From positions 1 through 14,071 of the forward strand of contig JAKACI010000014.1 of the NCBI GenBank assembly GCA_021821565.1: DNA of 14,071 bases, written 5' to 3'. The notes under the pieces were generated by a model. That model saw only the letters and a program-made list of their open reading frames with translations, was not told where the DNA came from and made no database searches. Positions 5,824 to 12,907 of the stretch are shown in pieces. Made by a program: the position numbers and the translations under genes. Source of the DNA: a bacterium (GTDB taxonomy: Bacteria; SZUA-79; Acidulodesulfobacterales; Acidulodesulfobacteraceae). Every line of letters starts with the position of its first letter. Position 1 is the first letter of the stretch.

Positions 5824-7374
5824 TTAATTTTCGCTTTCGCATCCTTCTTCTTCCACTATATTAACAGTTACGCTTACTTTAGCCAGAGTTTCTTTTTTGT
5901 ATTTTTTTAAATACATTATATAAATTATCACAATGCATATAAAAATAATAGACGCTACGCTTGCCTGAAAAATAGGAAACCGCGGCGGAATAACAGATTC
6001 GTATAAAATAAATATAAATATTAGCGTAGCTAAACCTGGCATAATATAATGCTCAATAGGGTGAATAATTTTTCTTAGAAAACCGTAATGTTTTTCTTTT
6101 AATCTTTTATATAGGACAATAATTGAAGTATTTAATAAAGAATGCGTTATTATTAAACCATATAGCGCAATTGTAGTTAAAAACATAAATGATGCAGTCA
6201 GCCCTTTCTGTAGTTTAGGATTTGCGGCGGAAACTGAAAACATCCTGCTAAAACCTATGCCTTCTATGTGAAGCATAATAAAACCTGTTGCTATTGCTAC
6301 AATGGAAGCTATAGCGCCGATAAGCAGCAATGATTTATAAGGCGTCTTATATTTTTTATGAATAGCCGAAAAAAAATCAGGCAGTATATGATCTCTTGAC
6401 ATTGCAAAATAAACCCTGCCTGCATTAGATTGCATTGCTACCGAATCTGAAAATGCCGAATTTAAAGCAACTAAGGCAAGCATTAAACCTCCTGCGATAC
6501 CTGTATAAAGAGTCGCCACTAAAATACCGGGTATAGGACTGTGAGCAAAGCTAACCATATTATTAACTCCCCAGCCTACCACGAGAGAATAGGAAACTTC
6601 GGTTAAAACTCCGCCTGTTATTAATAATCCGATAACTAAGGCTTTAGTTATAGCTTTGTGGGATTTTACTTCTTCGCCTAACGGCGCTGAACCGCCGTAT
6701 CCGATAAAACTGGTTATAGCAAAAATCATACCTATACCGACTGAAGAAATAGGACCTCCGTTAGGATCAAAATAGCTTTTATAATTCGGCCATGCAAAAG
6801 GGTTAAATACATTTAAGGTATTATCGGGAGCTTTTATAATAATTATTAAAGATAAAATAAGTAAAAATATAATTTCAAATAAAGCCGCCGCTTTTATATA
6901 TTTCATCTGGACTTTTAAGCCTAATACCGCAAGCACAATAGGAACTATAATAAATATTAAAATTAACGGTATCCATAGCCATCCTGCTATATTGATATTA
7001 AAAAAATACTTCAAGGCGCCCGGCAAAACGACGCCTCCTATATAAGTAGGTATAGCTGCAGTGCTTGCCACCTGATACATAATATACAGAAAACCCGTTA
7101 AAACCGCAGGGGACGGTCCGTATGCAGTTGCAACATAGCCATAATAACCTCCTGCGCTTGCATGTTTTTTTGACAAATGGTATAGAGTATTAACTTCCAG
7201 ATACATAACTGCCATTGCAAGAAGGAATGAAAGGGGCGTTAAAGCATAAGCATAAATTGAAGCTGCCGTCATAAAAGCAACGGTATCGCATGCAGGAGCC
7301 ATAGCCGCAATTTCCTGAGCAATAGTGCCTAAAGTCCCAATATTTCCCCGCTCTAATCTTTGCTGATTTTCCAT
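5824..7374 (-). CDS. APC-superfamily amino-acid permease
   Basis: A 516-residue integral membrane protein with about 12 hydrophobic segments, the normal size for APC-superfamily transporters. Recognisable: the first-helix region IAAMAPACDTVAFMTAAS (about 22-39), SAGGYYGYVATAYGP (73-87) matching the family 'G.YaYv....G' block, and SFIGYGGSAPLGEEVKSH (222-239), the conserved helix-6/loop motif 'F.GF.....laeE.k.P'. It would import or exchange amino acids or polyamines across the cytoplasmic membrane; the substrate cannot be read from the sequence. The C-terminus is short, charged and cytoplasmic. Start is ATG 7374-7372 without a strong Shine-Dalgarno. It begins 38 bases after the polA stop, in an A/T-only spacer, so co-transcription with polA is possible. 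The GYGGSAPLGEE form reminds me of permeases from acidophilic archaea, an impression only. Confidence 0.9.
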   Translation of the reverse strand: MENQQRLERGNIGTLGTIAQEIAAMAPACDTVAFMTAASIYAYALTPLSFLLAMAVMYLEVNTLYHLSKKHASAGGYYGYVATAYGPSPAVLTGFLYIMYQVASTAAIPTYIGGVVLPGALKYFFNINIAGWLWIPLILIFIIVPIVLAVLGLKVQMKYIKAAALFEIIFLLILSLIIIIKAPDNTLNVFNPFAWPNYKSYFDPNGGPISSVGIGMIFAITSFIGYGGSAPLGEEVKSHKAITKALVIGLLITGGVLTEVSYSLVVGWGVNNMVSFAHSPIPGILVATLYTGIAGGLMLALVALNSAFSDSVAMQSNAGRVYFAMSRDHILPDFFSAIHKKYKTPYKSLLLIGAIASIVAIATGFIMLHIEGIGFSRMFSVSAANPKLQKGLTASFMFLTTIALYGLIITHSLLNTSIIVLYKRLKEKHYGFLRKIIHPIEHYIMPGLATLIFIFILYESVIPPRFPIFQASVASIIFICIVIIYIMYLKKYKKETLAKVSVTVNIVEEEGCESEN

Positions 7375-7412
7375 TATGTATATATTATGTATATATAATT
7401 AATTATTATTAA

Positions 7413-10400
7413 TTAATGAGCTTCGTCCCAATTTTTGCCTTTACCTATATTTACGGCTAACGGAACATCGCTTAGCAGACTTTTATCCGTCATTTTAGCT
7501 ATAATTATGCCTTCAATAATTTCTATTTCGTTAATTTCCGCTTCAAATATAAGTTCATCATGTATCTGGAGTATCATACCTGTTTTCAGCTGCCTCTTTT
7601 TAAGCTCGCTGTAAATATTAATCATTGCAATCTTGATAATATCGGCGGCGGTTCCTTGAATAGGGGCGTTGATAGCGGCTCTTTCGGCAAAAGAAGAAAT
7701 ATTTTTTGCAGGGGAATTTATATCTTTAATGTAGCATCTTCTTCCGATAGATGTTTTAACATAGCCATTTTTTTTAGCTTCGTTTACTATATTTTTCATA
7801 TAATCTTTTATAGCATAATGTTTTGCAAAAAATGAATTTATGTATGTTTTTGCTTCTTCCTGTGTTATATTTAATTCTTTTGATAATCCGTAAGGACTCA
7901 TACCGTAAATTATTCCGAAATTAATTACTTTTGCCCTTCTTCTCAAATCTGCATCTATTTTTGAAGGTTCAATTCCGAAAATTTCCAAAGCCGTTTTTAA
8001 ATGTATGTCTTCATTATTCCTAAAGCTTTCAATTAAAGAAGAATCTTTTGAAATTGAAGCCATAACTCGTAAATCTATCTGCGAATAGTCGGCGCAAATC
8101 AATAACTTGGAAGGTGAGGCTATAAAAGCCTGCCTGATTTTTTTTCCTTCAATACCCGAAATAGGAATATTTTGAAGATTAGGATCCTGGCTTGAAAGTC
8201 TTCCCGTAGAAGTTTTTATCTGACTGAAAGAAGTATGAATCCTGCTATTTTTATCTAATTTCTTCAAAAGAACATCCGTAAAAGATGTCTTCAGTTTGAT
8301 TTTATTTCTGTATGAAATTATGCTGTCTAAAAATAACAGGTAATTTTTATATATGTCGTATTCTTTATAATTATTATCATTATCGCTACCGCTATTCTTA
8401 TAATTCATTAAAAGAGATGCAGTCTCTATTTCATTTTTTAATTTTAAAAGAACCTCTATATCCGTGCTATTTTTTTTAAACCTTTTAAATTTTAACCCGT
8501 CAAACATAATTTCGCTTAATTGTTTGGGAGAATTTATGTTAAATTCCTTTCCTGCAATTTTGTATATTATAGCCGCCATTTTTTGCGCTTCAAGTTCAAA
8601 CTCGGCGGATAAAGCAAATAATTTATCTTTGTCTATCATAAAACCGGCATCTTCAATGTCCGCAAGAATAATAGCAAGCGGCATATCAATTTCAAAAAAT
8701 ATTTTTTTTAACTCGCTTTCTTTTTCTATTTCTTTCAGCTGGCAGCGATAAATAAAATATGATAAAAAAGCTTTATTATCGCTATATTTCTTGGCATCAT
8801 ATTCTTCGGACTTATTATTGCTATAATCCGTATTTTCTTTATTGTTTGGAACGATCCGGCTTAATTCATCTAATTTACCTGAAAATTCATTATATAAATC
8901 ATCAAAAGTGTGATTATGAACTATCGGATTTAACAGATAAGAAGCTATACCGATATCAAAAAATCGGTTATTCAGCTCAACTCCGTAAAACTTTAAATAT
9001 CTGCGTATAGAATTTATATCGCATCCTATTTTTTTGATAGTTTTATCGGCTAACTCTGCAATAATATGTTCTTTTTTTAAAAAATCTTCTAATGCAACAC
9101 AAATATACCCGTCTTTTTTTGAAAACAAATGTACATTGTCCGGCGTTTTGTCTACGCTGTCAAACAAACCGCCGTTATCGTTATTTTCTGATTTTAATGA
9201 TTTTATATTTTTTACGGTATTGTTTGCGCTGCCTGCATAATCAATATAAATTGAAAGCTCATCTTTTCCGGGTATGGGGCCGGGTACGTATAATTCGGCT
9301 GAATTATATTTATTTTCGCTATAACCGGATAATTTAGATTTATCTATATCTTTTTTATCTTTGTCTTTATAATCTTTATACGAGCGCTGAATATCACCGT
9401 CCGCGTTTATTTCTGCGGTATTATCATTTAAATTTTCCGTATTTTCTAATCTAAGATTTTTTATCAAAGAATGAAATTCAAATTCTTTAAATATTTTATA
9501 AAGCTCGTCGTCATTTTGCCGTTCTAAAGCAAAATCTTCCAAATTTTCAAATTTTTTATTTTCTTTATAGATAAAAGATATTTTATATAAATTATTGTGA
9601 AAATTAGAAGGGCTGTTAAAATCCAAATTTAAATTTTGAGAATTTTCAGGATTAAAATCTGGATTGGCATTGGAACTTTCTGCGGCATTTAATAATATTT
9701 GCGGAGTAAAATGCGATTTCTCCAATGACATATCTTTATAAAAAGAAGCTAATTCTAAAGAATTATAAGCGTCTTCTTTGTGAGATATAAGCAATTCTTT
9801 CATTTTTGACTGCTTTATTGAATCTAAGCTGCCATATATGCCATCTAAACTGCCGTAAGATTTTATTAAACTTAATGCTGTTTTTTCGCCTATTCCTTTA
9901 ATGCCCGGTATATTATCCGACGCATCGCCCATCAGCGCAAGAATATATTTAAATTTTTCGGGCTTAATGCCGTAATCGTTTTCAAATATTTCTTGAGTTA
10001 TAACGATATCTTTCTGAGCGTCATATATACAGACATTAGAAGATAGCAGCTGCTTAAGGTCTTTATCGCTTGTTACTATGCAAATTGTTTTATTTGATTT
10101 TGAAAATTTCTCTGCTATAAAAGCTATTAAATCATCAGCCTCATATCCTTCCGATTTAAAAGTTTTAAAACCTATTAAATTAGATATAAGAGTAATATAA
10201 TCAACCTGCTTAACTAAATCTTCGGGCATTTCTATTCTATTAGCCTTATATTCTTTATATGCTTCTTTTCTGAAACTTTTTCTGGAATCAAATAGACATG
10301 CGCCGTATTTTATATTAAATTTTGTTTTAAGTTTAATAAGCATACGGGTATATCCGAGAACCGCTCCTGTGGGAAACCCTTTAGAATTAACAAGAGGGGG

Positions 10401-10481
10401 CAATGCGTAAAAAGCTCTGTAAAAATATGAACTGGAATCTATAAGAAAAATATCGCTTTTTATATTAAGCGTTTTTACCAT
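7413..10481 (-). CDS. polA: DNA polymerase I with degenerate proofreading domain
   Basis: Repair and Okazaki-fragment-processing polymerase. I prefer ATG 10481-10479 (1022 residues) over an upstream TTG at 10496. The 5'-nuclease domain (about 5-260) is intact: FLIDSSSYFYRAFY, EADD (114-117), TSDKD (137-141), GDASDNIPGIKGIGEKTA (185-202). The middle 3'-5' exonuclease-like region (about 405-605) has lost its metal ligands: motif I, normally DTE, reads YIDYAG (Asp at about 414), and no YxxxD is seen near its end. The polymerase domain is intact: STGRLSSQDPNLQNIPI, motif A ADYSQIDLRVMA (Asp798), motif B RRRAKVINFGIIYG (Lys851), motif C HDE (974-976). Asn/Asp/Lys-rich linkers at about 260-300 and 335-400, plus a smaller one in the thumb region, explain the excess over the usual 830-930 residues. 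Confidence 0.96.
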   Translation of the reverse strand: MVKTLNIKSDIFLIDSSSYFYRAFYALPPLVNSKGFPTGAVLGYTRMLIKLKTKFNIKYGACLFDSRKSFRKEAYKEYKANRIEMPEDLVKQVDYITLISNLIGFKTFKSEGYEADDLIAFIAEKFSKSNKTICIVTSDKDLKQLLSSNVCIYDAQKDIVITQEIFENDYGIKPEKFKYILALMGDASDNIPGIKGIGEKTALSLIKSYGSLDGIYGSLDSIKQSKMKELLISHKEDAYNSLELASFYKDMSLEKSHFTPQILLNAAESSNANPDFNPENSQNLNLDFNSPSNFHNNLYKISFIYKENKKFENLEDFALERQNDDELYKIFKEFEFHSLIKNLRLENTENLNDNTAEINADGDIQRSYKDYKDKDKKDIDKSKLSGYSENKYNSAELYVPGPIPGKDELSIYIDYAGSANNTVKNIKSLKSENNDNGGLFDSVDKTPDNVHLFSKKDGYICVALEDFLKKEHIIAELADKTIKKIGCDINSIRRYLKFYGVELNNRFFDIGIASYLLNPIVHNHTFDDLYNEFSGKLDELSRIVPNNKENTDYSNNKSEEYDAKKYSDNKAFLSYFIYRCQLKEIEKESELKKIFFEIDMPLAIILADIEDAGFMIDKDKLFALSAEFELEAQKMAAIIYKIAGKEFNINSPKQLSEIMFDGLKFKRFKKNSTDIEVLLKLKNEIETASLLMNYKNSGSDNDNNYKEYDIYKNYLLFLDSIISYRNKIKLKTSFTDVLLKKLDKNSRIHTSFSQIKTSTGRLSSQDPNLQNIPISGIEGKKIRQAFIASPSKLLICADYSQIDLRVMASISKDSSLIESFRNNEDIHLKTALEIFGIEPSKIDADLRRRAKVINFGIIYGMSPYGLSKELNITQEEAKTYINSFFAKHYAIKDYMKNIVNEAKKNGYVKTSIGRRCYIKDINSPAKNISSFAERAAINAPIQGTAADIIKIAMINIYSELKKRQLKTGMILQIHDELIFEAEINEIEIIEGIIIAKMTDKSLLSDVPLAVNIGKGKNWDEAH

Positions 10482-10528
10482 TAAAAAAGACCGCAATAAT
10501 AAATGAAGATACTTTAATTCTCAAATTC

Positions 10529-10565
10529 AACTTATTATTATATATTAATTAATATATAATAAGTT
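10529..10565. promoter_or_regulatory. A/T-only imperfect palindrome upstream of polA
   Basis: AACTTATTA, three extra bases, then TATATTAA pairs with TTAATATATAATAAGTT, giving a 17-bp stem with a 3-base bulge. It lies 48-84 bases before the polA start. On the minus strand it contains TATAAT-like hexamers that could serve as a -10 element, with TTGTTC near 10580 as a possible -35. Promoter identity is tentative. The rest of 10497-10858 is repeat element A and AT-rich spacer. Confidence 0.35.
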
Positions 10566-10615
10566 AACGGCGAACAAGCATTTGTCCGCAATATTGACAT
10601 TCAGCCTATTGTATA

Positions 10616-10817
10616 TAACCCAAAATTGCCGATAGAAATTATTAGAAGTGCTTTAATGTTTTAAAAAGATTAGATGAGCCGTCTAAATACCGACGGCTTT
10701 AAACCGTACCTGCATGCGCAGGAATGACACCCAACGGGTGAAACGATAAATCTTCGCAAAGTCATTCCGCGTGAGCGGGAATCCAGAATAAACTTTTCTA
10801 TCGGAAATTTTGGGATA
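10616..10817. mobile_element. MITE-like repeat element, copy A
   Basis: A non-coding element of about 202 bp. Its left end, ACCCAAAATTGCCGATAGAA, is inverted at the right end (reverse complement TCCCAAAATTTCCGATAGAA), and TA flanks both ends. Inside are GGAATGAC (10721-10728) and its inverse GTCATTCC (10761-10768), with hairpins GCCGTC/GACGGC (10678-10697), CCTGC/GCAGG (10709-10722) and CACCC/GGGTG (10728-10740). The last 57 bp match copy B at 12703-12760 apart from six substitutions and one gap. It is much more GC-rich in its core than its surroundings. It lies between the RDD gene and polA, so its hairpins could end the upstream transcript. No transposase is encoded; mobilisation in trans is inferred. 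Confidence 0.7.
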
Positions 10818-10858
10818 TAAATATATTATATTATTTATATTATAATAAATATATAATT

Positions 10859-11305
10859 TTACTCTACATCCTGCACTTTTGAATTATCTTCCCGCTGTTT
10901 AACATCAACTACTTTTGTAAAAGCTAATCTGTCGCCTATTCTTTCTCCTATAGGATTAGTTATAATATAATATATTTCAATACCGTATATAAAAAGTCCT
11001 ACCGCGAGTGTTAAAAACATACCGAACAGGGGTATAAATGCAAACGCAAGAACTGCAGCCAGAAACATATTTCTTATAATTGAATCTTTAAACTCAATTT
11101 TTTTTTCGTCGGATGCCGTTACGACTTTAAGTCCGATTAATTTTTTTCCGAGACTCTGTCCGTTAAAAAAACCGTCGCCTATCAGCAAATATAAAAGACC
11201 CGCTATTAAACCGTAGGGATAAAATATTTCGCTGAAAAAACCGACTATCAGCAAATCAACGGCTTTTGCTATAAATCTGTTAAGTTTGTTTGCAGTTTGT
11301 TCCAT
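10859..11305 (-). CDS. RDD-family small membrane protein
   Basis: A 148-residue RDD-domain protein. The N-terminal NRFIAKAVDLLIVGF carries the family's Arg and first Asp, GDGFFNGQSLGKKLIGLKVV is the typical loop after the second helix, and NPIGERIGDRLAFTKVV near the C-terminus holds the closing GxRxGDRLA..VV block with the last conserved Asp. Three hydrophobic segments (about 15-42, 78-98, 97-118) indicate an inner-membrane protein. Family roles are poorly defined and include proposed transport or ion exchange in some members. It begins 56 bases after the ahbD stop in the same direction, so it may be co-transcribed with ahbD, which need not mean a heme role. Start is ATG 11305-11303 with no strong ribosome site. 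Confidence 0.88.
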   Translation of the reverse strand: MEQTANKLNRFIAKAVDLLIVGFFSEIFYPYGLIAGLLYLLIGDGFFNGQSLGKKLIGLKVVTASDEKKIEFKDSIIRNMFLAAVLAFAFIPLFGMFLTLAVGLFIYGIEIYYIITNPIGERIGDRLAFTKVVDVKQREDNSKVQDVE

Positions 11306-11343
11306 TATTTGAAGTTAAAAGTTTAAATAAATCGAACATTTAA

Positions 11344-11370
11344 TTTATTATTTATTATTTATTATTTATT
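11344..11370. repeat. TTTATTA heptamer tandem repeat across the ahbD stop codon
   Basis: Three full TTTATTA units (11344-11364) and a fourth of six bases (11365-11370). The ahbD stop codon (11364-11362 on the minus strand) lies inside the third unit. A change in copy number would alter only the last residues of AhbD or the gap to the RDD gene. Confidence 0.6.
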
Positions 11371-12564
11371 TTGGATTAATGACGGTTCGTAAATGCAATA
11401 TGGCTCCTCATCCAGATAATCTCCCGTTTCATAATAGGCTCTCGCCCTGCATCCTTCGCAGACTTTTTTATATTCGCATATGCCGCATTTTCCTTTTAAT
11501 AAACTTAAATCTCGTAAATTTGCAAACACTTCGGACGATTCCCAAATTTTTTTGGCAGGCTCTTTAAGAACATTGCCTGCGAGTGCGGGAAGATAGCCGC
11601 ATGGCTGCACATCTCCTTTTCTGGAAACAAACATGACGGAACTCCCTGCAAGACAGCCCCTTGTTACTGCCGCCATGCCATGCGTTTTCGGAGAAATAGC
11701 GATGCCTTCGTCTTTAGCCTTTTTATGCATTATTCTAAAGTAATGCGGAGCGCAAGTTGCTTTTAGTTCAAGTTTATCTTTAAATTCCATTGTTTTATCG
11801 TAAAACCATGATAGAATATCTTCATATTTCTGTTTATCTAACATTTGCGTGTCAGCGATTTGTACACCGCATCCGACAGGAACAAGCATAAAAATATGCA
11901 GCGCTTTTAAATTATTTTTTAAGACAAGTTCAAGTATATCTTCAACTTCGTCTTCATTATGTTTAGCAATAGTCGTGTTAATCTGAACTTCCATGCCTTC
12001 ATTCTGCAGATTTTTAATTCCGTTAAAAGCTGCGTCAAATGACCCAGGTATCATTCTAAAAGAATCATGGGTCTGGGCGTTTGAACCGTCTAAACTTATA
12101 GCCACTCTTTTTATTCCGCATTCTTTAATTCTTTTTGCAGTTTCTTTGTTAATCAATGTTCCATTAGTTGCCAATGCAACTCTGAGTCCTTTATTTGATG
12201 CGTAAGAAGCAATTTCAAAAATATCCTGTCTATATAGAGGTTCGCCGCCGGTTAATATTAAAATAGGATTTGAAAAACTGCATAAATTATCTATAACGGA
12301 AAAACATTCTTCCGTTGACAGCTCATCTTTCTGCCTTTCTTCCTGAGCTTCAGCTCTGCAATGAATGCACTTAAGATTGCATCTTGCCGTAAGCTCCCAG
12401 AATACAAGCCTTAATTCATTGTTTTTGCCTGCCGTACCCGACGCCATTGACCTTATTATTGATGCATCAGGCATTACTCCGGACATGCCGTGAGGATGTC
12501 CTGCGCCTTTATCTTTTATATCTGCTGTTTCCGCATTATTATTTTGATTATTATTGTTAATCAT
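11362..12564 (-). CDS. ahbD: AhbD heme synthase (radical SAM, Fe-coproporphyrin III decarboxylase)
   Basis: A 400-residue radical SAM enzyme. The AhbD family oxidatively decarboxylates two propionates of Fe-coproporphyrin III to vinyl groups, producing heme b in the alternative pathway. The SAM cluster motif CNLKCIHC gives Cys62, Cys66 and Cys69; GGEP is at 106-109. The C-terminal half carries the auxiliary cluster cysteines: candidates are Cys271 (ATCAPHYFR), Cys304 (RGCLAG), Cys322 (QPCGY), then KCGICEYKKVCEGCRARAYY (360, 363, 369, 372) and Cys390 (EPYCIYEP). VPVGCG (229-233) and GCRARAYYETGDYL are AhbD-like features that separate it from AhbC and generic SPASM enzymes. The N-terminus is a polar, Asn-rich leader followed by GHPHGMSG. 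Start ATG 12564-12562 has AGGA ten bases upstream. It lies downstream of ahbC, separated by a repeat element. Confidence 0.9.
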   Translation of the reverse strand: MINNNNQNNNAETADIKDKGAGHPHGMSGVMPDASIIRSMASGTAGKNNELRLVFWELTARCNLKCIHCRAEAQEERQKDELSTEECFSVIDNLCSFSNPILILTGGEPLYRQDIFEIASYASNKGLRVALATNGTLINKETAKRIKECGIKRVAISLDGSNAQTHDSFRMIPGSFDAAFNGIKNLQNEGMEVQINTTIAKHNEDEVEDILELVLKNNLKALHIFMLVPVGCGVQIADTQMLDKQKYEDILSWFYDKTMEFKDKLELKATCAPHYFRIMHKKAKDEGIAISPKTHGMAAVTRGCLAGSSVMFVSRKGDVQPCGYLPALAGNVLKEPAKKIWESSEVFANLRDLSLLKGKCGICEYKKVCEGCRARAYYETGDYLDEEPYCIYEPSLIQNK

Positions 12565-12585
12565 AAATTTATAATCCTGATTTAT

Positions 12586-12760
12586 ACTCCCAAAATTGCT
12601 GATAGAGATTATTAAATATACCGCAATGCATTAATAAACATTAGATTCCTGCTTTCTTCGGAATGACTGCATATAGCGGGTAAACTCTTAAAATCCCTTA
12701 AAGTCATTCCCGCGCAGGCGGGAATCCAGAATAAAATTTTCTATCGGCAATTTTAGGATA
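12586..12760. mobile_element. MITE-like repeat element, copy B
   Basis: A second copy of the repeat at 10616-10817, about 175 bp. Left end CTCCCAAAATTGCTGATAGA and right end (reverse complement TCCTAAAATTGCCGATAGAA) are inverted, with TA at each border. GGAATGAC (12660-12667) and GTCATTCC (12703-12710) recur, and ATTCCCGC-GCAG-GCGGGAAT (12706-12725) is a perfect 8-bp hairpin. The left 28 bp and right 58 bp match copy A well; the middle diverges. It lies between ahbC and ahbD, where the hairpin could reduce read-through. The rest of the 343-bp gap, 12761-12907, is AT-rich with no gene or GC-rich terminator seen. Confidence 0.72.
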
Positions 12761-12907
12761 CTTATATTATTGTTTATTTTTTTATTTATGTTATTGTTAT
12801 GCGCCTATATAATATTGATTGATTTATATTGATATTTTATATAATTTCTAATTTGCTGCTGCATGCAATTATGTTACTTAAGTTATTTACTGTATTATAT
12901 ATAGTAT

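Noticed and set aside
7375..7412. A/T palindrome between polA and the permease as a terminator
   Set aside because: No GC pairs in the stem; such sequences arise by chance in this AT-rich DNA.
9034..9337. Overlapping plus-strand frames of 68 and 81 codons
   Set aside because: Antisense to the low-complexity and exonuclease-like part of polA; no domain or ribosome site.
10482..10496. TTG start five codons upstream of the polA ATG
   Set aside because: ATG at 10481 fits the normal Pol I N-terminus and the TTG has no better ribosome site.
10563..10664. Plus-strand open stretch of about 33 codons reading into the left end of repeat element A
   Set aside because: No start codon or family resemblance, and half of it is the element's terminal repeat; chance or an unrecognisable remnant.
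10678..10740. Cluster of hairpins as a CRISPR array or structured RNA
   Set aside because: The hairpins differ from each other with no regular repeat-spacer pattern, and they are explained as part of the repeat element.
11344..11370. Heptamer repeat as a phase-variation switch for ahbD
   Set aside because: It lies at the very end of the coding region, so copy-number changes would hardly affect the protein.
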